Source: Mycolicibacterium madagascariense (lineage in GTDB: Bacteria > Actinomycetota > Actinomycetes > Mycobacteriales > Mycobacteriaceae). Taken from it: a stretch of DNA of 64,000 nucleotides. Every line of letters begins with the position of its first letter. Within the stretch, counting starts at the first letter, position 1. The stretch lies in assembly GCF_010729665.1 (NCBI RefSeq), contig NZ_AP022610.1, positions 1,364,001-1,428,000 on the forward strand, in the 5' to 3' direction. The position numbers and the translations under genes are program-made. This document shows positions 50,524 to 59,930 of this stretch, piece by piece. The notes beneath the pieces are model-generated. The model saw only the letters and a list, made by a program, of their open reading frames with translations, was not told the DNA's origin and searched no databases.

Positions 50524-51290
50524 TGAGCGACAAGCCCTTACGTGGACGACTGGCTCTGGTGACGGGTGGCGCCCAAGGCATCGGTGCGGCGATCGCGCGT
50601 CGACTGGCGTCCGACGGCGCCGACGTCGGCGTCAACGACCTGCGCGACGGCGACGCGCTCGCCGAGGTCGTCGCCGAGACGGGTGGCTTCCCGGTGATCG
50701 GCGACATCACCGATCCCGATGTCGCCGCCATGGTCGACGCCGTCGAGACGGATCGCCGCCGCCCCGTGGACATCCTGGTATGCAACGCGGCTTACATGAC
50801 GATGGCGCCCTTCGACGACGACGACGAGGACGATTGGTGGAAGGTCGTCGACACCAACCTCGCGGGCACCTTTCGGCTCATCCAGGCGGTGCTGCCCGGA
50901 ATGCGACGTGCGGGCGGCGGGAACGTCGTCGTGATCGCGTCGGAGTGGGGCGTCATCGGGTGGCCGGGTGCCAGTGCGTATTCGGCGTCCAAGGCGGGGC
51001 TGATCGCGTTGACCAAGACGTTGGGACGCGAATTGGCCCGGGAGAACATCACCGTCAATGCCATCGCGCCGGGGGTAGTCGACACCCCGCAGCTGCTCGT
51101 CGACGCCGAGGCTGCCGGGGTGAGTCTGGCCGAGATGCATCGACGTTACGGCGCGGACATTCCGATGGGCCGAATCGGTCGACCCGGCGAAATCGCCAGT
51201 GCCGCAGCCCTCTTGGCGCGCGCCGACGTCGGCGCGCTGGTGGGTCAGACACTGCAGATCAACGGAGGGTCCACACGGTGCCGGGTATGA
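50523..51290 (+). CDS. Short-chain dehydrogenase/reductase (second)
   Basis: 255 residues. [17 protein letters not shown], catalytic Ser in [13 protein letters not shown] and YSASKAGL are the classical SDR marks; GQTLQINGG closes the fold. It is related to but distinct from the preceding SDR. The TAATG junction shows translational coupling. Two SDRs in a row suggest an alcohol-ketone or dihydrodiol-like conversion in the pathway. Confidence 0.9.
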   Translation: MSDKPLRGRLALVTGGAQGIGAAIARRLASDGADVGVNDLRDGDALAEVVAETGGFPVIGDITDPDVAAMVDAVETDRRRPVDILVCNAAYMTMAPFDDDDEDDWWKVVDTNLAGTFRLIQAVLPGMRRAGGGNVVVIASEWGVIGWPGASAYSASKAGLIALTKTLGRELARENITVNAIAPGVVDTPQLLVDAEAAGVSLAEMHRRYGADIPMGRIGRPGEIASAAALLARADVGALVGQTLQINGGSTRCRV

Positions 51291-52237
51291 GCGACGACGT
51301 GAGAGGTCAGGTCGACGGTCAGGCGGTGCCGCGCTATGCGGGGTTGACGACCTTCGCCCGACTGCCGCGGCGCGAGGACGTCAGTCGTTGCGACGTTGCG
51401 GTGGTCGGCATTCCGTTCGACTCGGGGGTGACGTACCGGCCGGGGGCTCGGTTCGGCCCGTCGCACATTCGGCAGGCTTCACGGCTGCTGCGGCCCTACA
51501 ACCCCGAACTCAAGGTGTCGCCCTTCGCCCATCAGCAGGTCGTCGATGCGGGCGACATGGTGGCCAATCCGTTCGACATCGGCCAAGCGATCAACGAGAT
51601 CGATGCGCAGGCAACCGAACTCATCGACGCGGGCGCGCGCCTCGTCACGCTCGGGGGTGACCACACGATTGCCTATCCGCTGTTGCGCGCCCACCACCGT
51701 CGGTACGGCCCCGTCGCGCTGCTGCACTTCGATGCCCATCTCGACACCTGGGACACGTACTTCGACGCCCCGGTGACGCACGGTACGCCGTTTCGGCGTG
51801 CCGCCGAGGAGGGTCTGTTCGTGCCGGGCCACAGCGCGCACGTCGGCATCCGCGGATCGCTCTACGCCGCAGATGATCTCGTCGACGACGCCGATTTCGG
51901 CTTCACGATCGTCCACTGCACTGAGTTCGAACGCCGCTCCACCGATGACGTGATCGAGCAGTTGCGCGCAGCGATCGGCGACCGCCCGCTCTACGTGTCG
52001 ATCGACATCGACGTGCTCGATCCCGCGCACGCGCCGGCGACCGGAACCCCGGAGGCGGGCGGCATGACCAGTCGCGAGCTGCTGGCCATCCTGCGCGGGC
52101 TCGATGGTCACGATCTGGTCGGTGCCGACGTCGTCGAGGTGTCACCGGCCTACGATCATGCGGAGATGACGGGTGTGGCCGCGGCCAACGTGGCCTATGA
52201 ACTGATCTCGCTGTTGGCCAAGAGGAGTGCGTCGTGA
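51278..52237 (+). CDS. Ureohydrolase (agmatinase/guanidinobutyrase-like)
   Basis: 319 residues from a GTG 8 nt after GGAGGG; the ATG at 51287 is the alternative. The manganese ligands are all present: [20 protein letters not shown] and [22 protein letters not shown]. Ureohydrolases split a guanidino group to urea and an amine. The usual partner genes of agmatinase are absent, so the substrate is probably another guanidino acid or amide taken up by the permease. Confidence 0.9.
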   Translation: MPGMSDDVRGQVDGQAVPRYAGLTTFARLPRREDVSRCDVAVVGIPFDSGVTYRPGARFGPSHIRQASRLLRPYNPELKVSPFAHQQVVDAGDMVANPFDIGQAINEIDAQATELIDAGARLVTLGGDHTIAYPLLRAHHRRYGPVALLHFDAHLDTWDTYFDAPVTHGTPFRRAAEEGLFVPGHSAHVGIRGSLYAADDLVDDADFGFTIVHCTEFERRSTDDVIEQLRAAIGDRPLYVSIDIDVLDPAHAPATGTPEAGGMTSRELLAILRGLDGHDLVGADVVEVSPAYDHAEMTGVAAANVAYELISLLAKRSAS

Positions 52238-53103
52238 CGGTTCCGGCCGAAACCATCGCGTGGCCGGGCGCTGCTAAGTGCGCCGCCTCGTTCAGCTTCG
52301 ACGTCGACGCGGAGTCGGCGATGCTGGCGGTCGACCACGGCCACGCGACCCGGATGTCGGCGGTCAGTCATCAGGCCTATGGGCCGCTCGTCGGCGTGCC
52401 GCGAATCTTGAAGATCCTGGCAAGACATGGCATCACGTCGACGTTCTTCGTGCCGGGTTACACGGCGCTGCGCTATCCCGACGTCATCCGCAGCATCGCC
52501 GCCGAGGGTCACGAGATCGCCCATCACGGGTACCTGCACGAGGCGATGGCGGGGTTGTCGGCCGAGGAGGAGGCGGTCATCCTGGATCGCGGACTCGAGG
52601 CATTGGAGCGCGTGACGGGTAGCAGGCCGACGGGTTATCGGGCGCCGATGTGGGAGTTGAATTGGCATTCCCCAAAGCTGTTGCACGACAGAGGGTTTCT
52701 GTACGACAGCTCCCTGATGGATGCCGACCATCCCTATGAGCTGACGGTCGGTTCGGAGTCGCTGGTGGAGATCCCGATCCAGTGGGCACTCGACGACTGG
52801 GAGCAGTACTGCTTCGTCCCGGACTTCTCCGGCACCGGTCTCATCGAGAGCCCCACCAAGGTCGCCGAGATGTGGCGACTCGAGTTCGACGGCATGCGCG
52901 CGGTGGGTGGGTGCTTCGTGTTGACCAATCATCCGTTCCTCTCCGGACGACCGTCACGAGCCGCTGCGCTGGAGGGCCTCGTCGAGTACGCCTGCTCACT
53001 CGACGACGTGTGGGTGTCACCCCTCGGCGCGATCGCCCAGCACGTGCGTGGGCTGGGGCTGACGCCGCGGTCGGTGGAACGGCCCGATCCAGCCGACTTC
53101 TAG
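52234..53103 (+). CDS. Polysaccharide-deacetylase-family (PuuE-like) hydrolase
   Basis: 289 residues from a GTG overlapping the ureohydrolase stop (GTGA). NodB-fold motifs: SFDVDAESA (catalytic and metal Asp), [20 protein letters not shown] (metal His pair) and [10 protein letters not shown]. No signal peptide, so it acts in the cytoplasm. Cytoplasmic PuuE-like members hydrolyse cyclic amides such as allantoin. With a PucR regulator and a ureohydrolase, a ureide or guanidino-heterocycle pathway is suggested. Confidence 0.88.
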   Translation: MTVPAETIAWPGAAKCAASFSFDVDAESAMLAVDHGHATRMSAVSHQAYGPLVGVPRILKILARHGITSTFFVPGYTALRYPDVIRSIAAEGHEIAHHGYLHEAMAGLSAEEEAVILDRGLEALERVTGSRPTGYRAPMWELNWHSPKLLHDRGFLYDSSLMDADHPYELTVGSESLVEIPIQWALDDWEQYCFVPDFSGTGLIESPTKVAEMWRLEFDGMRAVGGCFVLTNHPFLSGRPSRAAALEGLVEYACSLDDVWVSPLGAIAQHVRGLGLTPRSVERPDPADF

Positions 53104-53140
53104 CTGGGCCGCGAGTTCGGCACGTTAGCGTGCCTTGCAC

Positions 53141-53300
53141 TCCCGCTGTGCAACCAAGCCAGTCGAGCTCGATGAAGTAGCTGACAGGTTTGCCATTTCG
53201 TGTTGCTGTGCAAGCGATTTGGGTCTTCTTCTGCTCGCGATGTCGGTGTTAGCGTGCCGCGTCGCCAGGTCGGCGTCGTTCAGGAGAGGAGCGGACTGCG
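53141..53300 (+). promoter_or_regulatory. Array promoter module B
   Basis: TGTGCAAC (53147-53154) and TGTGCAAG (53207-53214) are spaced 60 nt; TAGCGT (53250-53255) follows 42 nt after the second box. A conserved block including GCCGCGTCGCCAGGTCGGC (from about 53257) and a GAGAGGAG ribosome site complete the module. Confidence 0.7.
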
Positions 53301-54365
53301 ATGGATGATGAGCGGGCTCAACGTGATGGTGTTCGGCGTGTGCGATTGTCGTTGGTGGGCGTGGTGGCGTCGGGGACGCTGCTGATGGGCGCAGGAGGTC
53401 TGGCGCCGGAGGCGGGGGCGTCGTGCGTGTCGGTGTCGGGGATCAACCTCGGGTCGGGGTGTTCGAGTGCCCCCTTTAGCATGGCCGTGGCATTGGGGCC
53501 TGGCGCCAAGGCGCGGGCCGCGCGGCCGTTCACCTTTCGGTGGGAGGTAATCGTGGGTCAATTTCGCGTGAGTGAGTCCGGGGTTCAGATTCTGCCGCCG
53601 CAGGGATTGCGTCAACTGGGCGACGCGGTGCGGCATGCGGTGGCGTCGGTGATTCCGTCCCCTGTGCGCCGGCAGGCCGGGGTCAACGGGAGTCCTGGCC
53701 AGCAGAAGCAAGCCGGCGTCAAGGCGTCGGCGGACGAGTCAGCCGCAGACAAGAAGGCAGCCGCGGAGAAGAAGCTGTCGACGTTGCGCGACGCGCGAGA
53801 CAAGGCGAGAGCGGCCGAAGCCGCAGTGACTGAAGAAATCGCGAAGGCCGAGCGAGAGGGACAGCTGGGTTCGGTGCATGACGCGCTGAAGGTCAAGCGT
53901 TACGACGTCTCACTGATTCGGGCGAATGCGGAGTCCATCTACGACGCTGCGCAGCGCGAATACGATGCGTTGACCACGCCGCAGGCCTCGACGCGTGTCA
54001 ATGAGTCCCGACGCGAACGCGGCCACGAGAAGGCGCCCTCATCGTCGCCCGGCGTTGCTCGCGGGGACGAGAGCGTGCCTCACACTGCCAGCGCAACAAC
54101 TGATCCGCCGTCGCCAGTTTCGGCGGACGCTCGCGATCGGGAGAGGCCAACTGACGTCCCGCGCGCGGAGCCAACCGCGGGTCACGGACTCGACCTTGCA
54201 CGCGATACTCGGATGAGGAACGGCAGCTCGGCCGAAACCGACGACGTGCCGACGGTCGACGTTCCCGGCGGTAGGAAAGCCGATCGCGACGGCCTGGCCG
54301 CAGCTCGGCGCCATGCGGGTGTCACTGCCGTCGATCGGGAAAGCGGTTCAGGCTCCGGCCTTTAG
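53301..54365 (+). CDS. Secreted array protein B (conserved N-terminus, short repeat)
   Basis: 354 residues. A signal peptide (LSLVGVVASGTLLMGAGGLAPEAGA) is followed by CVSVSGINLGSGC, SSAPFSMAVALGPGAKA and RPFTFR, then an amphipathic GLRQLGDAVRHAVASVI. Instead of long repeats there is a short ESAADKKAAAEKK stretch, a helical pair, the conserved [15 protein letters not shown] motif and a 120-residue disordered acidic tail. It shares the N-terminal domain, the C-terminal motif and the promoter module with the next two genes, and appears to be the form with a minimal repeat number. Confidence 0.87.
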   Translation: MDDERAQRDGVRRVRLSLVGVVASGTLLMGAGGLAPEAGASCVSVSGINLGSGCSSAPFSMAVALGPGAKARAARPFTFRWEVIVGQFRVSESGVQILPPQGLRQLGDAVRHAVASVIPSPVRRQAGVNGSPGQQKQAGVKASADESAADKKAAAEKKLSTLRDARDKARAAEAAVTEEIAKAEREGQLGSVHDALKVKRYDVSLIRANAESIYDAAQREYDALTTPQASTRVNESRRERGHEKAPSSSPGVARGDESVPHTASATTDPPSPVSADARDRERPTDVPRAEPTAGHGLDLARDTRMRNGSSAETDDVPTVDVPGGRKADRDGLAAARRHAGVTAVDRESGSGSGL

Positions 54366-54750
54366 CCGCGACGACGTGGATCCGACTGGCGAACCTCCGC
54401 ATGGGCCGGTTGTCGGCGGGGCGCACCCACTCCGCGCGTAGCCCTTCGATGGGCTGAAAGTGCAGTGACGGACTCTCGTTGACTTTGCCCGGAATCAGCA
54501 CGTGACCAACGGTTCGTTCTCGCCCGAGATCGCCGCACAATCAACCAGTTTGAGCTTTGGCAATGGACCTCGACGATTCGACATACGTGTGATTGGCGTT
54601 GATCGCGTAAGCTCGCCGGCCAGCCCCGAACGGCCATCACCGTCGGAAAGGTCCCGTCGCGCTGCTGCACTCCTGGGTAGCTCCTTCGGCGCACGGCACT
54701 CCGTTCCGATGGGTAGGTCATGTCTGGCTTCGGGAGACATGCGTAGGTGT
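54366..54750. other. Non-coding interval between array genes B and C
   Basis: I see no gene, tRNA or repeat in this stretch of about 380 nt. Short open frames on both strands show no recognisable protein. Confidence 0.5.
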
Positions 54751-54908
54751 TCCCGTTGTGCAACTGGGCCCCGTAACGGTTGAGGAGCTGGCTGCCAGGT
54801 AGAAGGCTTGATGTTGGCGTGCACATCATTTGGCCATTTTGAGCTCACGGTGTGGGTGTTAGCCTGCCGCGTCGCCAGGTCGGCGTAGTTAGTAGAGGAG
54901 CGGACGCG
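54751..54908 (+). promoter_or_regulatory. Array promoter module C
   Basis: TGTGCAAC (54757-54764), a variant box CGTGCACA (54818-54825) and TAGCCT (54860-54865) keep the spacing seen in modules B and D. The block GTGTGGGTGTTAGCCTGCC followed by GCGTCGCCAGGT is identical to module D. Confidence 0.7.
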
Positions 54909-56189
54909 ATGGCTAAGCATCGGGGGCCGAGTGTTGGCGGCCGGCGGGCAAGGGTGTTGGTGGCGGGTGCAGTGGCATCGGGGACGATGTTGACTGCTGT
55001 GGGGGGTCAGGCGCCGGTGGCGGGGGCTTCGTGCTTGTCGGTGTCGGGCATCAATTTTGGTTCAGGGTGTTCGAGTGCGCCGTTTAGTGTGGCGATCGGG
55101 TGGGGGCCCGGTGCCCAGGCGCGGACGGTGCGGCCGTTCACTTTTCGCTTGGGTGTGGGGTCGCGGGCGGGTGCTGGCGGCTCCGACGGTTTGTCGCCGC
55201 GGGGGGTGCACGATCTGGGTGAGGCGGTTCGGCGTGCGATCGAGTCATTGATTCCGCATTGGCCTGTCCACTTCCCGTGGGAGTCCGGGAGTGGTTCGTC
55301 GAAGCCCAAGGAGGACCCTGCCGACAAGAAGGACGACGCCGATAAGAAGGCGGCCGCGGACAAGGCTGCGGCGGACAAGGGGGCGGCCGATAAGGCGTCG
55401 GCGGATAAGGCTGCGGCGGACAAGGCGGCGGACAAGGCTGCGGCGGACAAGGCTGCGGCGGACAAGGCTGCTGCGGATAAGGCTGCTGCGGATAAGAAGG
55501 CCGCTGAGGAGAAGGCGGCTGAGGACAAGGCGGCAGCGGACAAGGCTGCGGCGGACAAGGCTGCGGCGGACAAGGCTGCGGCAGACAAGGCTGCGGCGGA
55601 CAAGGCTGCGGCAGACAAGGCTGCTGCGGATAAGGCGGCGGCGGACAAGAAGGCCGCTGAGGACAAGGCGGCGGCGGACAAAACAGCCCGGATAAACAAC
55701 CACGGACACAACAGACAAAAGGCTGCTGCGGATAAGAAGGCGGCTGAGGATAAGGCTGCTGCGGATAAGAAGGCGGCTGAGGACAAGGCTGCGGCAGACA
55801 AGGCGGCCGCGGACAAAAAAGCCGCTGAGGACAAGGCGGCGGCGGACAAGGCTGCCGCGGACAAGAAGGCTGCCGCGGACAAGGCGGCCGAAGACAAGGC
55901 TGCTGCGGATAAGAAGGCGGCTGAGGAAAAGGCTGCAGCCGACAAGGCGGCGGCGGAGAAGGCAGCCGCAGACAAGAAGGCCGCTGAGGATAAGGCGGCG
56001 GCAGACAAGGCTGCCGCGGACAAGAAGGCCGCTGAAGACAAGGCGGCTGAGGATAAGGCTGCGGCGGACAAGAAGGCCGCTGAGGAGAAGGCGGCAGCGG
56101 ATAAGGCTGCGGCGGATAAGGCGGCGGCGGACAAGGCTGCGGCAGACAAGGCAGCCTGGACTCACGCTCCTCAGGACAAGGCTGGATGA
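54909..56189 (+). CDS. Secreted AAADK-repeat protein, N-terminal part (array member C)
   Basis: 426 residues. The signal peptide (VLVAGAVASGTMLTAVGGQAPVAGA) precedes CLSVSGINFGSGC, SSAPFSVAIGWGPGAQA, RPFTFRLG and the amphipathic VHDLGEAVRRAIESLIPHW. From residue about 140 the chain is nearly all AAADK and AAEDK units. Two patches break the pattern: KTARINNHGHNRQK (about 55680-55722, in frame) and WTHAPQDKAG before the TGA. The repeats resume in another frame from 56186 with an ATGA overlap, so an originally single protein of about 860 residues is likely. Confidence 0.82.
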   Translation: MAKHRGPSVGGRRARVLVAGAVASGTMLTAVGGQAPVAGASCLSVSGINFGSGCSSAPFSVAIGWGPGAQARTVRPFTFRLGVGSRAGAGGSDGLSPRGVHDLGEAVRRAIESLIPHWPVHFPWESGSGSSKPKEDPADKKDDADKKAAADKAAADKGAADKASADKAAADKAADKAAADKAAADKAAADKAAADKKAAEEKAAEDKAAADKAAADKAAADKAAADKAAADKAAADKAAADKAAADKKAAEDKAAADKTARINNHGHNRQKAAADKKAAEDKAAADKKAAEDKAAADKAAADKKAAEDKAAADKAAADKKAAADKAAEDKAAADKKAAEEKAAADKAAAEKAAADKKAAEDKAAADKAAADKKAAEDKAAEDKAAADKKAAEEKAAADKAAADKAAADKAAADKAAWTHAPQDKAG

Positions 56190-56790
56190 AAACAGGCAAG
56201 GACAAAACCGCCGCGGATAAGGCGGCGGCTGACAAGGCGGCGGCGGACCAAAAAGCCGCCGAGGACAAGGCTGCTGCGGACAAGAAGGCCGCTGAAGACA
56301 AGGCAGCCGCGGACAAGAAGGCCGCTGAAGACAAGGCGGCTGAGGAGAAGGCGGCAGCGGATAAGAAGGCGGCTGAGGACAAGGCGGCCGCGGATAAGGC
56401 TGCGGCGGACAAGAAGGCGGCTGAGGAAAAGGCTGCAGCCGACAAGGCGGCGGCAGACAAGGCAGCCGCGGACAAGAAGGCCGCTGAAGACAAGGCGGCT
56501 GAGGATAAGGCTGCAGCAGACAAGAAGGCGGCCGAAGACAAGGCGGCGGCGGACAAGAAGGCGGCTGAGGAAAAGGCTGCAGCCGACAAGGCGGCGGCAG
56601 ACAAGGCAGCCGCGGATAACAAGGCCGCCGACGATAAGGCGGCAGCGGACAAGAAGGCCGCTGAGGATAAGGCGGCAGCTGACAAGAAGACCGCTGAGGA
56701 CAAGGCTGCGGCAGACGAGAAGGCGGCCGAAGACAAAGCGGCGGCAGACAAGAAGGCAGCCGATGACAAGGCCGCGAAAGACAAGGCAGA
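55321..56790 (+). repeat. 15-bp tandem repeat tract of array gene C
   Basis: Near-continuous units like GACAAGGCTGCGGCG and GATAAGAAGGCGGCT, encoding AAADK or [10 protein letters not shown] variants, with two irregular patches at about 55680-55722 and 56150-56200. Confidence 0.9.
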
Positions 56791-57496
56791 CAACATCGCC
56801 AAGAAGAAGGCCGCCCTCGAGGCCGCAAATGCGGCGCTTGCCCAGTCCCTAAAGGATGTGGATGCGGCATACGACGCGGCAAGCAAAGCGCAGAATGTCC
56901 CAAATGTGCAACCAAGCGAGCTAGGCCCCAAGTTGATCGAGCTCGAAAAAGCTAACTCGAGATATAGGGCACTTCGAGCTGATGTCGAGAAGGCTCAAGC
57001 CGAATACGACGCAGTGATGTTTCCGCAAGCCTCAACCCACGCCCCGGAAGCGCGGTCGGCTGAACGCGCCGCGGAGCTGTCTTTGGCGTCGCCTCCCAAC
57101 GCTGTGACTTCAGCTCGTAGTGTTTCGGACTTTGCACCTGGCCATGAGACGCCGATAGGGAAGCCGAATCATTCCACGGTGGACGGTAATTCAGCCGCGC
57201 ACGCGATTACAGACGGGTCAACGAAGAACGACGAGAGCGGCGATGGCCGCTCCGTGCATCCGGAGAACGACAACCTTCGGGAACCGGAAGATATGTCAAA
57301 GGTCGACGCTCAGGACGTCTCTATTGGTAAGGACGCAGTCGACGTCACAAATCGTCATCGTGTGGAACGCGCGCCCGGCGATAAGGCGATCGAGTCGATC
57401 CCAGCCGAATCGGATGGGCTTGACGTTCACGGGCAGGCCTTGAGTCCTCAGCCAAATGCCGCGGAGGACGAGACGAAAGACCCCCCTGAGAGGTAG
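56186..57496 (+). CDS. AAADK-repeat protein, C-terminal part (array member C)
   Basis: 436 residues starting at an ATG within the stop overlap of the preceding frame. After [15 protein letters not shown], about 35 [11 protein letters not shown] units run to residue 200. Then come a helix (KKAALEAANAALAQSLKDVDAA), the conserved AQAEYDAVMFPQAST motif and the family's acidic tail (PEARSAERAAEL onward). It has no signal peptide, so if translated alone it would stay in the cytoplasm. It is best seen as the 3' part of the gene starting at 54909. Confidence 0.78.
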   Translation: MKTGKDKTAADKAAADKAAADQKAAEDKAAADKKAAEDKAAADKKAAEDKAAEEKAAADKKAAEDKAAADKAAADKKAAEEKAAADKAAADKAAADKKAAEDKAAEDKAAADKKAAEDKAAADKKAAEEKAAADKAAADKAAADNKAADDKAAADKKAAEDKAAADKKTAEDKAAADEKAAEDKAAADKKAADDKAAKDKADNIAKKKAALEAANAALAQSLKDVDAAYDAASKAQNVPNVQPSELGPKLIELEKANSRYRALRADVEKAQAEYDAVMFPQASTHAPEARSAERAAELSLASPPNAVTSARSVSDFAPGHETPIGKPNHSTVDGNSAAHAITDGSTKNDESGDGRSVHPENDNLREPEDMSKVDAQDVSIGKDAVDVTNRHRVERAPGDKAIESIPAESDGLDVHGQALSPQPNAAEDETKDPPER

Positions 57497-57521
57497 CGCG
57501 AGCAGCGCGCGGCAGGTGCGC

Positions 57522-57650
57522 TTACTCCTCTCGCGGTGGTGATTTCACGGACGACTCAACCTTCGTGAACTGCGTGACGGCCTTGGCGTACTCCGCCCGA
57601 GGCTTGCCGGCCGTGTCGTGGTTGAGCACGCGTCCGACGAACATGCTCGG
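57522..57650 (-). pseudogene. 3'-end fragment of an Rv3311-type gene
   Basis: The encoded residues FVGRVLNHDTAGKPRAEYAKAV, QFTKVESSVKSPPREE-stop parallel the C-terminus of the intact gene at 61015-62283 (FIGHVLNPDTVGKPPAPYAKAV, QWEKVESFVESRLREE-stop). Similarity ends near 57650. It is a decayed copy left by duplication of an array gene together with the neighbouring 3' end. Confidence 0.85.
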
Positions 57651-57881
57651 CAGACTCTGTCTACCTGCTCGCGCACCCAGTACGTGGGCGGGCTTATTTC
57701 CTGCGTTTCGGCTATCCGGCGAATTGCTCGATTTAGTTCGAGTTATCGATGGTGTAAATCCGCGGCGTGGACTCGCGGTGATCGTGCCGGGGTTTTCTAG
57801 TATTCGGCCAAACAAAAAGCGGCTGATTGGCTCTGGTCTGAAGCGTTGCCAATGATGTCGTCCTCCGAGTGGTCAGCCACG
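57651..57881. other. Non-coding interval after the Rv3311-type fragment
   Basis: No gene seen; base composition is somewhat less GC-rich by eye than the flanking backbone. Confidence 0.4.
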
Positions 57882-58042
57882 CCCCACTGTGCAACTGCGC
57901 CGTCGATAGCCGGAGGGACGGCTGCCATCTTCATGACTTATGTTGCTGTGCAAGTGAATTGGATAGCTCCTTGCTTGTGGTGTGGGTGTTAGCCTGCCGC
58001 GTCGCCAGGTTGGCATCGTCTAGGAGTAGGGAGCGGGCTGCG
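57882..58042 (+). promoter_or_regulatory. Array promoter module D
   Basis: TGTGCAAC (57888-57895) and TGTGCAAG (57947-57954) are 59 nt apart; TAGCCT (57990-57995) lies 42 nt after the second. The shared block GCCGCGTCGCCAGGT follows, then AGGAGTAGGGAG as ribosome site. Confidence 0.7.
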
Positions 58043-58966
58043 ATGGCTCAGCATCGAGATCAGCGTGATGGTGGCAAGCGGGCCAGGGTGTTGATTGCGA
58101 GTGCGGTCGCGTCGGGGACACTGCTGGTGGGCGCCGGGGGTGTCGCGCCGGTGGCAGGGGCGTCGTGCTTGTCGGTGTCGGGAATCAACTTTGGGTCGGG
58201 ATGTTCGAGTGCGCCGTTCAGTGTGGCCGTGGGGTTGGGTCCTGGAGCTCAGGCGCGAACAGTGCGTCCATTCACCTTTCGCTTGGGAATGGCTGGGGTG
58301 GGGTCGGGTGCGGCTGGAAGCGGCCTTGAGGGTTTGCCGACGCGGGTAGTGCACGATCTGGGCGAAGCGGTTCGCCATGCTGTTGAATCGTTGATTCCGC
58401 ATTGGCCTGGGCGCTTTCCGTGGCAAGCCGGCAATGGCTCGTCGACATCCAAGAAGGATGCTGCCGACAAGAAGGACGATGCCGAAAAGAAGGCGGCCAT
58501 AGACGAGGCGGCGGCGGACAAGAAGGCGGCTGCGGACAAGGCTGCGGCGGACAAGAAGGCGGCCGAAGACAAGGCCGCGGCGGACAAGAAGGCGGCTGAG
58601 GACAAGGCTGCTTCGGACAAGGCTGCGGCGGACAAGGCCGCGGCGGACAAGGCCGCAGCGGATAAGGCGGCGGCGGATAAGGCGGCGGCTGACAAGAAGG
58701 CCGCTGAAGACAAAGCGGCGGCAGACAAGAAGGCCGCTGAGGACAAGGCGGCGGCCGACAAGGCGGCAGCAGACAAGAAGGCCGCTGAAGACAAAGCGGC
58801 GGCAGACAAGAAAGCGGCTGAGGACAAGGCGGCGGCGGACAAGGCGGCGGCGGACAAGGCGGCTGCAGACAAGAAAGCGGCTGAGGACAAGGCGGCAGCG
58901 GACAAGAAGGCTGAAGACAAGGCGGCAGCCGATAAGGCTGCGGCGGATAAGGCGGCGGCAAGATAA
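58043..58966 (+). CDS. Secreted AAADK-repeat protein, N-terminal part (array member D)
   Basis: 307 residues. The signal peptide (VLIASAVASGTLLVGAGGVAPVAGA), CLSVSGINFGSGC, SSAPFSVAVGLGPGAQA, RPFTFRLG and VHDLGEAVRHAVESLIPHW are nearly the same as in member C, showing recent common origin. KKDAADKKDDAEKK leads into [10 protein letters not shown] units from residue about 155. The frame stops at 58966 inside the repeats; the tract continues in disturbed frames and reopens before 59449. Confidence 0.82.
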   Translation: MAQHRDQRDGGKRARVLIASAVASGTLLVGAGGVAPVAGASCLSVSGINFGSGCSSAPFSVAVGLGPGAQARTVRPFTFRLGMAGVGSGAAGSGLEGLPTRVVHDLGEAVRHAVESLIPHWPGRFPWQAGNGSSTSKKDAADKKDDAEKKAAIDEAAADKKAAADKAAADKKAAEDKAAADKKAAEDKAASDKAAADKAAADKAAADKAAADKAAADKKAAEDKAAADKKAAEDKAAADKAAADKKAAEDKAAADKKAAEDKAAADKAAADKAAADKKAAEDKAAADKKAEDKAAADKAAADKAAAR

Positions 58967-59930
58967 GGCGGCAACTGGCTCCGCTGAACAAAGCTGACTG
59001 AACAAAGAAGGCAGCCAGAGACAAGGCCGCTGCAAAAGGCCGCGGCAGACAACAAGCTGCGGCGGACAAGGCGGCGGCGGACAAGAAGGCCCTCGAAGAC
59101 AAGGCGGCGGCAGACAAGGCTGCTGCGGACAAGAAGGCCGCTGAGGACAAGGCGGCGGCAGCAGATCGGCAGCGGCAACAGATAACGGCAGAACAAACGC
59201 TGCGGACAAACCCTGAACAAAAACGCAGCACAGACTGCGGCGGACTGCTGAATAAAAGCGGCGGACAAGAAGGCCGCTGAGGACAAGGCGGCGGCGGACA
59301 AGGCAGCCGCGGATAAGGCAGCCGGACAAAAGGCGGCGAACCGGAACAAGGCCCGCAGATAAGGCGGCAACAACCAGCTCGCGGCCGCAGACAAGGCGGC
59401 GGCGATAAGGCAGCGGCGGCGGACAAGAAAGCCGCTGAGGACAAGGCCGTGGCAGACAAGAAGGCGGCGGCCGACAAGGCCGCTGCGGACAAGAAGGCGG
59501 CTGAAGACAAGGCCGCAGCAGACAAGAAGGCGGCTGAGGACAAGGCGGCAGCTGACAAGGCTGCGACGGATAAGGCGGCTGCGGACAAGAAGGCCGCTGA
59601 GGACAAAGCCGCGGCGGACAAGGCCGCTGAAGACAAGGCTGCGGCGGATAAGGCGGCGGCGGACAAGAAGGCCGCTGAGGACAAGGCCGCGGCGGACAAG
59701 AAGGCCGCTGAAGACAAAGCGGCGGCAGACAAGAAGGCCGCCGAGGACAAGGCCGCAGCAGACAAGAAGGCGGCTGAGGATAAGGCGGCTGCGGACAAGA
59801 AGGCCGCTGAAGACAAAGCGGCGGCAGACAAGAAGGCGGCCGAAGACAAGGCCGCAGCGGATAAGGCGGCAGCCGACAAGAAGGCGGCTGAGGACAAGGC
59901 TGCGGCGGAGAAGACGGTGGCTGAGAAAAA
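58459..59930 (+). repeat. 15-bp tandem repeat tract of array gene D
   Basis: Regular 15-bp units fill 58459-58960 and about 59403-59930. The middle (58967-59402) is made of the same words with many small indels. Confidence 0.88.
58967..59402 (+). other. Disrupted repeat segment of array gene D
   Basis: Fragments such as GCGGCGGACAAGAAGGCC remain recognisable, but phase changes every few tens of bases and stops occur in all forward frames (for example around 58980-59010 and 59160-59250). Flanks are intact. Either a localised decay or a poor consensus across a long tandem repeat. Confidence 0.7.

Noticed and set aside
56150..56190. Programmed ribosomal frameshift in array gene C
   Set aside because: No slippery heptamer or downstream structure is seen, and about 30 nt around the break are abnormal in both frames; an indel or consensus error is simpler.
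43399..59930. CRISPR array or satellite DNA
   Set aside because: The 15-bp units are contiguous without unique spacers and stay in a protein frame.
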